From: Vitellaria paradoxa
Taxonomy: Eukaryota > Streptophyta > Magnoliopsida > Ericales > Sapotaceae
Reading direction: 5' to 3'
NCBI GenBank assembly: GCA_019916065.1
Contig: CM034243.1
Span: forward strand, 30,902,147-30,966,146
Length of the DNA stretch: 64,000 nucleotides
Positions 1-12,966 of the stretch are shown piece after piece. Both the position numbers and the translations under genes were made by a program. Position 1 is the stretch's first letter; every line of letters begins with the position of its first letter. Under the pieces are notes generated by a model. That model saw nothing but the letters and a program-made list of their open reading frames with translations, had not been told where the DNA came from and ran no database searches.

Positions 1-1035
1 GTCAGCAGGTTAAGGTAGAACATTAAAGGCTAGTTGATTTGTTACAACTATTGTCGATTTTACAATGGAAGAAAGAATATCATGATGGATTGCTGAGGTC
101 GAGTAAGGGTTATGATACTATATGGGTGATAATAGACTGTTTGATGAAATTGACTTATTTTTTGTTGTTTTGGATAATGAATTTCGTGAATATGTTGGGC
201 TGATTGTATATCAGAGAGATTGTAAGGTTTGATGAAACTCCGATGTCTATTATCTCGAATCAGAATCATTATTTTGTCCCCATAATTTGGTAGAGTTTTT
301 ATATGGCTATGGGAGCAAAGTTATGTTTCAATACTATCTATCATCCCTAATTAAATGGACAGTCTAATTACACTGTTTAAATTTTGGAAAATATGCTCAA
401 GACTTTTGTATTGGATTTTTTAAGGTAGTTGAGAGGATCATTTATTACTTGTAGAGTTTGCCTATAGCAACAACTATCAATCAAGTATTGAGAATGGCGC
501 ATTTTGATGATTTGTATGGTAGGTCATGTAGGTAACCTATTTGTTGGGCAAAGGTTGGTATGACAACGATTGTGGGGCCAAAACATGTTAAGGAGACAAT
601 CGGAAATGGTCAGAATTATCAAGCAGATTAGAGATGTAGGCCTTTGGAGTTTCGAGTGGGAGATTATATGTTCCTGAAGATCTTACCATATAAGGGACAA
701 CTTCATTTTGGTTATTGCGAGAAGTTGTTGCCAAGTCATATTAGGCCGCTTGAGATTTTGGTAAGGTTGGAGACGTGGCTTATCGCTTCACATTATCTCT
801 GTAGTTGTCTGGCGTTCATGAGGTATTTCATGTGTCAATGCTTCGTAAGTACACTCTGGATCTCATACATATTTTGGATTGGACCGAGATAGAGGTGGAT
901 TTAGATGTGTCTTATAAGATTAAATTGGTATAGATTTTTTGAATTCTCAAAGCAGGTGCTTCGCAGGAAGACTACTCATTTGGTTAGGGTACTGTGAAAG
1001 CGCCATTGTGTTGAGAAGTCTACCTATTCACAGTA
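1..1035 (+). pseudogene. Ty3/gypsy retrotransposon pol remnant (integrase region)
   Basis: Translating the plus strand in shifting frames gives pieces of a plant Ty3/gypsy integrase. Near 85-185 there is a core segment resembling LPRSSKGYDTIWVIVD. Near 440-500 comes LVEFAYNNSYQSS-like sequence, then an SPICW-like piece near 535, VGDYMFLKI near 655 and a C-terminal VLRRKT-like segment near 955. Many stops and frameshifts interrupt the frame, so this is a dead copy. It continues beyond the left edge. No LTR is visible. The order of pieces fits an integrase followed by the linker that precedes a chromodomain in chromoviruses, but no chromodomain could be read. Family placement below Ty3/gypsy is inference. 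Confidence 0.8.
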
Positions 1036-1213
1036 GAAACCATTTAGAGAATAGAACTCCTAAATAATTAGAAGAAAATAAGGAGAAAAATAAATGGAGT
1101 GTGAGGAAATGATTATATTTTCAGAGACATAGAGATAAACTGACAGTGAGAAGACGTAAGCTTTACTCGAAAATAGAGAGCCGCAAGTGAGAAGACGAAA
1201 TATGTTGTCAAAA

Positions 1214-1422
1214 AGAGAAAGAGCGCAACCCTAACGGCTAGCTCAACTGGTAAAATCTTAGGTTAGCTTCCCAGAGGTTACTAGTTCTAGTTTTCTCAGA
1301 GCCTACTTAAGTGTTTATTTGATCATTAACTCTAAGGTCTCGGGTATTAGTCAAGACTTGCGCAAGTTAGTCCAAACAGTCTGAATTAAAAAAAGAAAAA
1401 ATAAAAAGAGAGAAAGAGCACA
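1214..1422 (+). mobile_element. tRNA-derived SINE, family A copy 1, with target-site duplication
   Basis: The body is about 1228-1408. It opens with a tRNA-like head containing an A-box (tagctcaactgg, near 1238) and a diverged B-box (ggttactagttctag, near 1276), and ends in an A-rich tail at about 1387-1407. A 14-bp direct repeat flanks it at 1214-1227 and 1409-1422 (13 of 14 identical), as expected for L1-mediated insertion. A second copy of the family lies at 35269-35442. Confidence 0.75.
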
Positions 1423-1509
1423 TGTAATTAAATAGAGAATATGAATATAAATAATTAGGGTTTGTGGGAAGGGAAAATGGTAAAAGAAAAATTACAAGAG
1501 TTAGTATTT

Positions 1510-1815
1510 AAGGAACGTTTGGTACGAGATGAAAATTTTAAGAGCAAAAGATTATAAGAATAATTGTTACCTGGCAATAATTAAGGGGATAAAAAATTCA
1601 TGATATTTATGTTTGAATTGAGAGAATAAATATTATTTAGTAATAATTATATTATGTTTGAAATGTTAAAAGTTTTGAAGGGGTAAAAGTTAATTAAGAG
1701 AGACTGTTTTACGGAATAATGAGAAAATAGTATAATTTTTTCATTATTTCTCATTACCCACCTCTACCACCAATAATAATTTACTCCCAGGATGTTCCAA
1801 ACTAAAATAATGGGA
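1510..1815. mobile_element. possible hAT-like MITE
   Basis: An AT-rich segment begins with a GTTTGGTAC-type end near 1517 and closes with an inverted GTTCCAAAC-type end near 1793. Such GTTTGG/CCAAAC ends are typical of short non-autonomous hAT-like elements in plants. The ends match only roughly and no convincing target-site duplication was found, so the borders are approximate. Confidence 0.3.
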
Positions 1816-2010
1816 GACAAAAATTACATTAGTAAAATTAACCATATGTTACTCCAAAACAAGCATATTCTTAAGGTTTTTTAAAAAGTTTTTTATTAAA
1901 AGTTTAAAGTTCACAAATTTAGAATTGAAATTTTTAAAATTTATTTTTTTTCTTAATTGTGTTGATCAAAGTAAATTTATTTTATGAAAAGGCTTTTTTT
2001 AAAATTTTTT

Positions 2011-2020
2011 TTATATATAA
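2011..2020 (+). promoter_or_regulatory. TATA-like box upstream of the COM1 leader exon
   Basis: The motif ttatatataa lies about 25-30 bp before the GA-rich start of the probable leader exon, the normal spacing for a plant TATA box. A wholly AT-rich surrounding makes chance occurrence easy. Confidence 0.4.
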
Positions 2021-2039
2021 TTTTTAATATTTTCAGAGG

Positions 2040-2229
2040 AAAAAAAGAAAAAGAAAAATCCCGCGCTTCACGCTTAGAGAGATCTCGCGCTTCCCGCCTT
2101 GGGGGCAGAAGAGTCTTAAATACTTCAGTGCCGAGGAGGCTTCAACGGCTTGGCGTTCACGGTTCGAAAATCCTAGGCGTCTCTTCGTCTCTCTGGCTTC
2201 CTCTCTTTCTCTCTCTCTCGCGCTCGCTG
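2040..2229 (+). other. probable non-coding leader exon of COM1
   Basis: An island of higher GC in AT-rich DNA ends in a CT-rich stretch and then a strong splice donor (ctg|gtaagc, intron from 2230). It contains no ATG, as expected for a 5' leader. The next plausible acceptor on this strand that meets a coding exon is tttccaatttag at 6843-6854, eight bases before the COM1 start codon. If paired, the leader intron is 4,625 bp. A separate non-coding transcript, or further leader exons in between, cannot be excluded. Two near-identical GC words (ccgcgcttcacgc, ctcgcgcttcccgc) lie inside. Confidence 0.45.
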
Positions 2230-5200
2230 GTAAGCTCTTTCTTTCTGGTCTACATACCGACACATTACGGACTTTGGATCTTTAGCATTTGCTGTTGATT
2301 TTTCGAACTGCTCTCGTTGAGTGGATCCGTGCTTGTTTTTCTGAAATAATTGTAGAATTGCCGTTCAATTCGATACCAGCGATTTCATTCTTCTTATCAT
2401 CGATTTAGATGATGAGATACATTTTGGGTCCCTTTATTTGCATATTCGTGAAATCTGCAGATTGTCCTAGTATTTAGGTTGATTAGGTTCTGTTACTATG
2501 TAAGTGGGCTTATTGAGCTGAATTGTATTGCTTGCTTAACGCTAGTCATTATTTTGAGCTCTTGTGTTTTACCTGGTTTGATTATATAATTTGTGTTTGG
2601 TGTATCTGTTAATAGTGTTAATTGTTAACTAATTTGTGACATTAGCCTTGCTCCTCTTGGGAAATTGCTTCCGGTAGTATAATATCCCAGCACAATGAGT
2701 TCGCCTTTTTGTCTCCAGGTACTCTGGGCGAGGGCTGATTTGCCCAAATTTGATTGGTCGATTGAGCTGGATCAATCATGGGTTAACTAGATTCCTGCTA
2801 TGGTTTGGCTCCAGGATTTTCTCATTTTCAGCTTAACATGCCCAATCAACTAGATATAGAAGTTACAAGTTAATTATTTTCCCCATATTTGTATTCCTAT
2901 GTTGATTTATTCCATTTTGTATATTTTTATTAAAAATCAAGTATTTTTCTCTGCCTTCTCCCGAGGTATAATTTTAACCGTTTACTAATTAGGCTAGGTG
3001 GTATTTTCTTAGGTTTACACTTTGGTAACTCGTTCATGAAACTCAATCTTGACTGTTGGCAAGGAAAAAATTTTTTGAACACAATTAAAGGCAATACTGG
3101 AATGAAAATTTTAAATTTGATTATCAAGACTTGTATTATTCCTTGCTTCTACCTTGACAAGTAAACAACTGAATCCAATTTTATACAACTTTAATTCAGT
3201 CATCCGCTTGATGAAAATCGGAATCATTAATTTATTTTAGATCACATTGACTTATGTTACATGGATGTGGGTACAAAGATTGGGTATGGATACATGTCTA
3301 AGAGTCGGATCTATTAATTCTTTTATTCAAGGATATGTGAAAATATTCATATACTTAATATAATTATTTTGTTTCATAGGATATTATGGTATTGACAAAG
3401 TCCTATTAGAGTATTTCATATATAAAATATAAGTTTTATTCATAATTATGTGCTGATATTGAATTACTAAACATGTTTGTGTAGATATCCAATTATATAT
3501 AATACACATCTATTTATATTATCATGTAAAGGGAACACTAGGGGTATTTGGTGAAGTCTAAAAATTAATGAAGTTTCAATTTTAGTGAAACCTTTTGCTT
3601 TTTTACATTAATACCCCTCAAACTTCCCACAACTGCTAATATGTTTCATAGAAATAAAAGGGATTTTTTTAATAATCACAACTTAATTAAGTAAATTTAA
3701 TTTCACACTTTTAGTATTCTTTAAATGCCCTTTAACCACCCCTTTACATTTTTTATTCTTTCTAAATGTCACATAATTACCAATTATTTACTTAAATGCC
3801 ATTTGAAACTAACTAACTAATATTTTATAAGTGTTTCAATATTTTTTATTTTAAATTTGTTTGTTAATTTATTTAAAATTAAAAAATATATATTTACTTG
3901 AAAAAAATCATATGCAGTATGTGTGCATCCACATTTAGTATATCATATTCTTATCCAAATATTTTTATCCAAGTGTCAAGTATCCACTATGGGTATATTA
4001 TACATTTGGAAGAGTTCATATAACATAAATTTGGACATTCAATAATCTTGCAAGAAAATGACTTATTCACTTAAGAGCATCCAATTTGTTCTTCGACATT
4101 TTTGCTTTAGGGCCCAGAAAGGATAGAAGTTTGTTTTTTACCCTAAGCTAGAAAACTATTGTCACAAGCATGGTTGTTAATCATGTTTTGTATTATTTGG
4201 TATAGTTCAAGATGTATCATTTCGGCAAAAAAGGGTATACATAGCCTTCAGATTTGGTCCAATCAAAATATCGACTTCTTCTAGCAATGTCTCATTAGAT
4301 CCGATTTGTTTTGGTCAATACCAATCTGGTACATCTTATAAGCCGTCTCCTTCATAAGAATCTTAGCAAATCTAAGAGGAGAGTGGAAATGAAATGACGT
4401 TAATAGGATCGAGAGAAGTTCTTGTAACAGAATATTTTCTTTTTTTGGAAAGAGCAATGATCTTGACCACAATTCATTGAATCCCAACAAATTTTCTTCT
4501 TGTGACGTCTACATAATCATTTTTTCTGTGTCTTATGTTATGGGAATAAAAACAAATAAAAGTTAAAACAGAAATCTAGAACTTCAAATAGTTGTTCTCT
4601 AGTTAAAGACTAGAAGAGGGATGGCTAAGATATTTATGTGTTAGCAGCTAGTACTGTAACAAATTATGTCTTTTGGTTTGGTGTAAAAGCCTTGGCTTCA
4701 ACCATGAGTAGTCTTGAAACTTTTCTTTTTAGCCAAATTGCTTCTTTTTCCTTCCGACCAAATTTTTGATCATCATGTGCGAGGGCACCCAAGACACTCT
4801 ATGTTGACCATAAATATCTTAAACATATATTTAGCAATATTATATTATTTCATACTTCAATTAGGTTGACTAAATATATGTTTTTTTTTAACAAATATAT
4901 AATATTTATAACAAAAAAATCCAAAATGGTACATTTAAACATACTGGGACGAACCATTCTGGTGAAGAAAATGGTACATTGACCACTAAATGATTGACAA
5001 CTTTGGTCATGAGAGAGAGAGAGAGAGAGAGAGAGTACAACTTTTACTTTGAGGTTTTGATCTAATTGTTCCCACCTTTAGGATTACCTAAAAAGACAAA
5101 TTACCTAAACTTTCTTTGAGGTTTGCTAATAACACAACCATTTCCTTGAGATACTACAAATTACATTTGCCCCCTATCAAAGTAATGCAGTCAAGGAAGA

Positions 5201-6854
5201 TAAACACAGCAACTAACAGAAAAACAGTGGAGAAAATAATATGATTGCAATAGGAACTCAGCCTAGGGCTTAAAAAGCAAACTCAGTTTTTTCTTTTTAT
5301 CAAAAACCAATGCATAATTCTTGCTGCTGAATAAAAGAGATTATTTATAATAATCTTAGTAACCCTAAAATTCTGACCCTTCATCTTGAAATAAAAGAAC
5401 AAATCTTAACTATCCCAACTCATTAAAAGTCACACGACCCCTTTACTTATTTGAAAAAAAAAAAAAAACTCATAAGTATGAAAAAAAGGCTAATTAATTA
5501 GTTATGCTCTTGCATCACAAAGTTTTCTCTAAATCGTAGAAACGGAAATTGGTAAATTACCATTTTACCCTTACTCAAACACTTAAAGTACCTTTTGCTG
5601 TCATTATAGATTCACGTCTAGGTTAATCCCCACTCTTTCTTTTTGTTTTCTTCTCTTTAACTAAATTAGCAACAAACACCCCCGCTTTCTTTGTTTTTTC
5701 TCCTCTTAACATTTTTTCTCTACCCAATCCAGCTCACCATTTTTAGCGACCCCACTTCCATATCTCATCCATAATCTCTTTCAATGATGGTGTATCTAAT
5801 CCATCATCAAATAAAAAATAATCACATTTCAACAACCACATATAATTCTCCTCTTTTAAATTCATGACCATCACTAATTTTATAATAGCAAAATAAATTC
5901 AAACCTAAAACAATCTACCAAACTAAATCATCATTATTGAACCGCCAGGTCTGCTGCTAAAAATGTTAGTACATTAGTGAGTTTAAGTTTTCATTATGGG
6001 TATGAGTGAGAGAGACGTTGTGGGTGTTTGAAAGAGAGGGAGGGAAGGTACGCAAAGGGAAATAATTGTAAGGGGATGGGTTTGCTGACTGTATGAACTA
6101 TGAAGGTGTAATCAATATAGTAAGCCTGTTGTTTTTCATTATTAATAGCATGGAACAAGATTATTTAAGTTAGGTATTTTGGGGGCATTGAGACATTTTG
6201 TATTTCTAATCCCTGTTGGTCAAATCCTGAGATTTGGTATACTACCCCCTTCTGGGGATACATAATTCTATGTTCATGGGATTGGGTATCCATTCCCTAA
6301 TAAATCTATGCGAATGATGGAATAACATTCAAGCATGTATCCCACCAAACAAATGTGCACTTAAAGATTCTGTACAGGAACAGTTAGTAGCTTAAATAAC
6401 TATTGGATACTATTCTGTTTTCACAACTTCGAAGACAAAATCTGCCACTGAGATTGGGTTCTCTACCACACTAACATCGTTTAACTAAAGGAATAACATT
6501 TAACAATGCATACCTAGAAGGCCACCCAAAAGAGCTTGATTTGAACTTATGATGTTGGTGATGGACCCATGTGCTAATAGAGTTGAACCAATCTTATTCA
6601 ATCCTGAGCTAAAACTCTTCTGTAATTGTGAAAGCATAAATACAGAAAAATTTATATATTTGCTATTGTTTCCCCCTAATTTTTTCACAAACAATTACTT
6701 CTACATCTCATTCCTTTTTTCTCAATGGTCGAATAATTTAAATCTTTTTAGCTGGTTGTGGTTCATGGGAAATTTAGTTGTATACTAAGAGGACTTTACA
6801 TTGGACATCATGATGATTCTTAGCAGTTCTAAGCAGTTGCTGTTTCCAATTTAG
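2230..6854 (+). other. probable leader intron of COM1; no coding sequence seen
   Basis: This 4.6-kb AT-rich stretch holds no open frame with protein-like composition. It has a (GA)12 microsatellite at 5011-5035. Near 6160-6370 there are terminal-repeat-like words (caaacaaatgtgcac) suggestive of an old transposon. Unusually long leader introns are known in plant genes, but continuity to the coding exon needs transcript data. Confidence 0.4.
5011..5035. repeat. (GA)12 microsatellite
   Basis: Uninterrupted dinucleotide run inside the probable COM1 leader intron. Confidence 0.95.
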
Positions 6855-6862
6855 CTCTGGGG

Positions 6863-9037
6863 ATGGAAGGGGATCTCCAAAAGTCTCCACAGTTCAGTTA
6901 TCCCATTGATAGTGGTGACATCAAGTATGTTTCTGGACTTAGTACCATACTGGTTGCCACAATTCAGGAAGCGAAAGACAGGATTTCTCAGATAGAATAT
7001 ATTTTCTGCAGCCAGCTGTTCCCAAATTTTCAATCGAAATCTAAAAGCTTGCAGAAGATTTATTCTGAGGCCAGGAAAGCTGCAGATGATTCATGGAAGG
7101 AGAAAGAAAATGATCTCTTACTTCAAATCGAAAAGCTTCAGCTTGAAAATAAACTGATCCTTGAAGAAAACCAGTCCCTCAAATTGGAGAAGACAAAATT
7201 TGTGAACTGTGAAGATCCTATGTCGAACAAGATTTATGAACTCCAAGAAAAGCTGAATCAGAAGGCCCAAGAAGTGGCTGACGCCAAGGAAATGCAACTG
7301 AATTTACTCAGAGATCTCGAAACAAAAGCCTCTGTTATCTCTAATAATGAAAAGATCTTGAAACAATATAAAGAGAGAAATAATCGGCTTTTTGAGAATC
7401 AAAAAAGTTTAGACCTTAAAGCTTACAAATTTGAAAAGGAGTTCCAGATGAAGTCACTTGAATTTGATCAGCTAATGGAACTGCTGAAGAAAGTGCGTCA
7501 ATCAAAGGAGGCTACGATCATGGACATGGAAAAACAGTTGAGAGAGCAGGAAGGGAAGACAAATGAGCTTCTTGCTAAAATTGAAAGTTTAAAGAAAAAC
7601 GTTGTTAATAATGAACAGCTGTTGGACAATTATGAAACAGAGAAGAAATTACTCACAGGCAAAGTACAAAGTTTGGAGGAAAGTGTGGATGGGCTCCAAA
7701 AGGAGCTCAGGTGTAAAACTGAAGAACTGGAGGGACGAAGAAAGTTGCAAGAAGGGTTACGTCAACAAATTGATTTGAAATCATCAGAAATGTCCAAGAC
7801 TGGACAGCAGCTGCAAGAACTTGAGAAAGAGAAGAAACTGCTTCTAGCTAAAGTTAAAGGGTTAGAGGAGAAAGTTGATAGACTTCACATGGATCTTAGA
7901 GAGAGAAGCAATGAGACATCTGAAGGAATGGAATTGCATGGAAAATTACTCCAGCAGATTGAAGCAAAAGACTCTGAGTTACTATTTGAAAAGAAGAGAA
8001 GAAGGGAACTTATTATTACCTATAAAAGTCTGAAATCTCAATACAACTACCTGCGTGCAAAATTTGGTCTCACCCCTGAGAGTATGCTTCCTCAAAACAA
8101 AATAGAAGATGAAAGCGATTCATCAAGGCATAATCAAAATCCATCAACTTCACCCGGTAATTTACTCTCCAAGTTACACCACTACGTACTAAATTAACAT
8201 GTCAGATTCATTTGTTTTAAACATACAACTGATGAAATCAGATAAAACTGCAAAAAATGGTTCAGGTTACTGCATTCACGATTTCAATAGTGAGTGCATT
8301 TGTTGTAATACCAACGTATTTTCTTATCTTTTTATGTAGACAGTGGGAGAACAGCTCCAAATGCTTTGAAGGACTCGTGTGAGATTACCGAAGAGAGGGA
8401 AAACTTGGAGGACAACAAAGGGGAGGGATTAATTCAACCATCAAGTTCTGACTTCCCGTCCACTTCCAATTCTCTTGTTGCACCAAACTGCCCCAGCGAA
8501 GTGAAATCTGGCCATTTATCTGGCACCAAGCGTCGTGTGTCTTCGTGGAGAGATACAAGGTCCCATCAACGACGAGGTGGGCTTGACCCCCACGATGATT
8601 TTCTTGATACTCCCTTGGAGAATATCAGAGAAAACATAAAGAAGGCCACGAAGGAAGAAGTTCATGATCTACCAGATCCAGATCCAAAGGACACGGATTT
8701 TGACAGTTCTGATGCTGAAACGCAGGACATGGGTACAGACCCTGGCCCCCAGAACCTGCAAGTGCCAGTTTCTGGGCCTGGCACAAAGGGGTTTAAGTAC
8801 ATCGAACCAGTAAGAAAGAAAGCTGAGAGGCAAAATTTGAAAGGATTTGAATGCAATCAGTGCAGGAAATTTTATGATGCAGTCCTCCCTGACGGCGGAG
8901 TTGAAAATACAGATGGTAATAAGCAGCAGCAGTCACGCTGTGAACATCACGACGGAGTTTCGAGGCACAGGTATAGGTATGCACCTCCGTCGACTCCTGA
9001 AGGATTTTGGAATATCGGATTTGAATCGGAAATGTGA
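6863..9037 (+). CDS. COM1: COM1/GR1, plant CtIP/Sae2 homologue (DNA-break end resection)
   Basis: Two coding exons, 6863-8156 and 8340-9037, join in phase 1 (G|AC) to give 663 residues. Residues about 65-395 form a long coiled coil, the expected oligomerisation region. The C-terminal SAE2/CtIP domain (about 590-663) is very well kept. It has a CNQC pair (C603, C606), C632 with H634/H635, an SRHRYRY motif at 639-645 and the terminal STPEGFW block. Its T650 matches the CDK-phosphorylated Thr/Ser that activates CtIP and Sae2. In the family this protein stimulates the MRE11-RAD50-NBS1 nuclease to trim double-strand-break ends. In Arabidopsis it removes SPO11 from meiotic breaks and responds to gamma rays. 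The start ATG follows a clean acceptor by eight bases. An internal repeat of about 63 residues is visible in the coiled coil (E260 and E323 begin equivalent segments). At 663 residues it is somewhat longer than I recall for Arabidopsis. No frame damage. Confidence 0.95.
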
Positions 9038-10334
9038 ATTCCTTGAATTGGAGTTTGATCTAATTCCAACCACTGTTGAATCTAATAATTATCTACAGTC
9101 TGGCTGCTTATAATGGTCTGTAGACTGGACCATAGCAGTGAGAACTAACAAAGATATTGGACGAAATGAACCTACTCGTCTCAAATGCTTAATCATACTG
9201 TCTCGCTTTTGAAGCTTAAATAATGTTGATGTTATTTATAAGGTAGAAAGACCCCTCCTGAAGCACAAATCAGGACTGATTCAAGTTTGTTTTATTCAGG
9301 AATCAAGTTCGAGATGAAATCAATAACTCGAAAAAAACTAGGTTTGTGTTCGCTCCTATTTCTCAGGAGTCAAACATACCTTGCGACCTAAGAAATTTCA
9401 ATCTAGTAACCAAATCAATCTACTTCCAATCTTGTAGCTTCAGTATTTTGTCTACGGAATGGGAAATAGAGCATCCAGTTTAGTCTGAAGGGAATTATTT
9501 TTGTTTCCTTTCTCTCTTTTTTTGGATGCACTGGTTGTGTGAATTTTTGTCTCTCATTCTGTTGAATCTCCGGTAACTTGTAAGGCTGTGTTTGGTACCG
9601 AGAATTTATCCAGGGAGGAGCGGAAACAGTACGAAATTTAAGAAACCAAAAAAAAAAAAAAAAAATTTATGACCGAATGTCTTTCATGCATTTTATCATA
9701 TTTTCAAATCTAGCTAAATAAAAATATATATTTAAGATTTTATATTTCCTTTTTCATTTCTCATCCTTTTGCTTTTCTTTCTCGGTTTACTTCTGTCTTC
9801 CCTCACAAAATCTATAATTTCAAACACTGCCATTCAAGGTTTAAATGTGATGACCAATAGGACGCTTTATAGATGGAAATTGCATTGAGTTTTGCAAATT
9901 GAGAAAAAGAAAAAAGAGTCTTTGTCATGCATGAAGCGAAGTCTTTACTCTAAGTTGTGTTGGTATTTACATATTTGAAATTATTAAATTTGATGCTATT
10001 TGTTTTGGAAAAATTACTTAAATATGATATAGTTAATTTAGAATAGATTTTATCATGAATTTAGATGATTTAACCCTATGAATTGGGGTGGACTTGAAAC
10101 AATCATAAAAATATAATTAGTTAATATTATTCATAATAATAGTTCAATTATTTTAGTTGTAATTATTAAAAAAGTTTCATATATTAGCTATTTTTCTTAT
10201 ATTTTAATATATATTAATAGTATGGTTCAGTGCAAAAAAAACTTTCAAATGGAATTCATAGTTATTTAAACAAAGTTTTAGGTTTGAATGAGATCTTAAA
10301 ATGTTTGGTGTGATTATTTGGGCTTAAATTTCTT

Positions 10335-10560
10335 GTCTAAACCCAGGGGGTTAGGTGAATTGGTTAGGTGAATTGGCTTTGGTATGGGAGTTAGGGGTTT
10401 ATCACTATTAAGTTTTTAGGTTCAAATCTTCTTCTTAGTAGTTCTTGGGATCAGTTCCAGGCAAAAAGTATAGAAAGGTTGGAAGGACGGGTCTCTTTAA
10501 TTAGGTGAATTATATTCAATTCTTAAGTATGGGTTCGAATTTCCGTTGTTGTGCGAGTTT
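10335..10560 (+). mobile_element. possible tRNA-derived SINE fragment
   Basis: Two B-box-like words occur (ggttcaaatct near 10410, gggttcgaattt near 10530), each downstream of an A-box-like ttaggtgaattgg word. This suggests one or two decayed tRNA-derived elements. No tail or target-site duplication was recognised. Confidence 0.3.
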
Positions 10561-12750
10561 GTGACTTACTCCTATACATGTTGAAGGGTTGATATGTGTC
10601 GCATAAATTAATGGAAATTCACTCATTAAGGATTTGGTTTGGGGAGTGAATCTGTTAGGGTTAAATTTTTTTTTTCTTTTTTATACATTGCCTATCTCAT
10701 TACATAAATGGAAATATATATTAATGATTAGATATATGCGACACATAAATTTTTTATATTTTATATATATTTAAAGTATAAAATTAGAATAAAAATATAT
10801 TTAAATTAAAATAAATAATAATTTATATATTTGAATGAAAAAAATTGAGAATTAAAACATAATATTCTGATAATAGTCAAATGGAATTTATTTATAGAAT
10901 CTTGTATTGTCTTTAAATTATGATTATTATTTTTTAATACATAAAAAAATTGCATAAAATGGACAAAATTAAATCATCAATAAATAACTCATAATCGAAA
11001 ATAGTTTATTTAGAGAATGTATATGTTGATACTTATTCAAAACAAAATAATATATTTCTTATTAAAAATAAGTTAATTCCTATTATTCATTAAAAAAAGA
11101 AAAAAATAATTGCAAAGTGAACCAAAAAAAAAAAAAAATTGAAGATGCAGGAAACTTCAAGCTCATTAAAGCACATCTAATTATGTACCTTCATACGATT
11201 TAGTTATCCTATAGACTTGTAGAATTCAAATATAATCTAATTTATATAAAAATTTTAGTTAGTGTAGAATGGAATTTAGATAAAAATTATAATATTAAGT
11301 AATAAGTAGCAAAAATAAATATTTTAAACAATAATAATTTTTTTTTGTATTTCTAGAAACTTATATTGTATTCAAATTAGGATTATTTTTAATAATACTA
11401 AATTAAATAAAGAATCTAATCCAATATAATATTTCAAAAATATTATTGTTTTTAATATTATTCAATGGCCTTCACAAATCAAATCATTAAAATCACTGAA
11501 TTAATAATATCGAATTAATGGTATTCAACTTAAATAAAATTGTAATCTGTATAATGTTAAAAATATTATCATGTTTAAATTATAATATTAACTTATAATT
11601 AGAGTTTAATTTGAATAATTATAATATTTAGAATTTAAATACTAAACGATAAATATTGAATTATAAAAAAAATTAATCAATGTGGAATTCAAATATTGAC
11701 TGATAAATGTAATTTTATTAATATAATTATAATATTAATTAATAAGTAAATTTTAATAATTATTAATTAATTAAATTAAATATTTTGAAGCCATATATTA
11801 GAACTGTAGTACATTGTTAGGTGTGGCATGATTTAATTGTGTTTTTTATATTTTATTATATAATTAGAAATAACTGTACCTACGATATTTTAAACAAAAT
11901 TTGTATCATGTTTCTTATATAGTTAAAATTTTGAACAAAAAGTTTAAATCGAAAAAATTATGATAATAATATATAAGTTTTAATTTTTTTTCCAAAACTT
12001 TAAGTCCAAAAATGCTATGATTACTCCCTTGACTTATACTTATGTGGTTTTATAATTATCTTTTATGGTTCTCATAAAATTTATATTTAAATGTAATAAA
12101 ATTTAATATACATGTAAAATGTAATACGAATATTAAATAGTTAATTTATTTTATAATTCAATTTATTTTAAAGTGTAACTCTGTACAAAGATATTACTTT
12201 CTCTCTCCAACATGTGAATATTCAGACAGTTAGAGAGAAGTGGTTCACGTGAAGATTTTACTCTCTCCCATTTAAAAAAAAAAAAAAATCATTAATTCTG
12301 TAAGAATCACAAAAGATAATTGTAAAACGGAATTGTTTTGGGATAAGGTATAACTCAGAGTGTAAGTCAAAGAAATAATCATAGTATTTCTCAGTCATTA
12401 TATGTGGTTTGATATCTCTCTCTAATTAATTTTTGATAAGTATCATAAAAGAAAACACAAAATATGATACTTTAATTTAGAATGTTTAACTTTCTAAAAA
12501 TCATAATTGGACGAAATTTAAATTGATAATTTTGATTTGCATATGATTTTTACTCTTGAAATATGGTAAAATTTTAAAATGTTCAAATCTTTTGTGAGTT
12601 AAATGGTAGTAAGATTCAATAAAATAAGAACTTAGTATGAAGTTAAAAATATAAGAATGATTTCAGTCGTTGAATAAAAGAAAAAAAAATAATTTTAATT
12701 ATTAAATCTTAATTTGTAAAGAGGCATGCTTAAAATTCGTTTTATTTTGT

Positions 12751-12966
12751 GTGCGCGCGCGTGAGTGAGAGAGAGAGAGAGAGAGAGAGTTACTGTCAGG
12801 TGGCATTGTTTTTAGGGAACCACGGGTTGCAACGAAGGTAGGCCCCTACTCACACTACCTGCTGTAATTGTGAAGCGGCGGCTCACATGGGAACATGCAT
12901 TGTTTTGTGAAGGGTCTTGAGTCTTGACCCCCCCTCTCTCTCTCTAAAATATATATATATATATGT
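12751..12966. repeat. cluster of microsatellites (GC/GT, GA, CT, AT)
   Basis: A gtgcgcgcgcgtgag run passes into about (GA)12, ending at 12789. At 12930-12966 a C-run leads into a CT run, then an AT run. The DNA between is less AT-rich than the surroundings but has no open frame of note. Confidence 0.85.

Noticed and set aside
1236..1300. tRNA-like sequence considered as a tRNA gene
   Set aside because: A- and B-box words are present but no cloverleaf could be formed, and an A-tail plus target-site duplication mark it as a SINE. The same holds for the other SINE heads.
6500..6788. Open frames on both strands just before the COM1 start
   Set aside because: Both lie in the presumed leader intron, have no motif, and have no in-frame link to COM1 exon 1.
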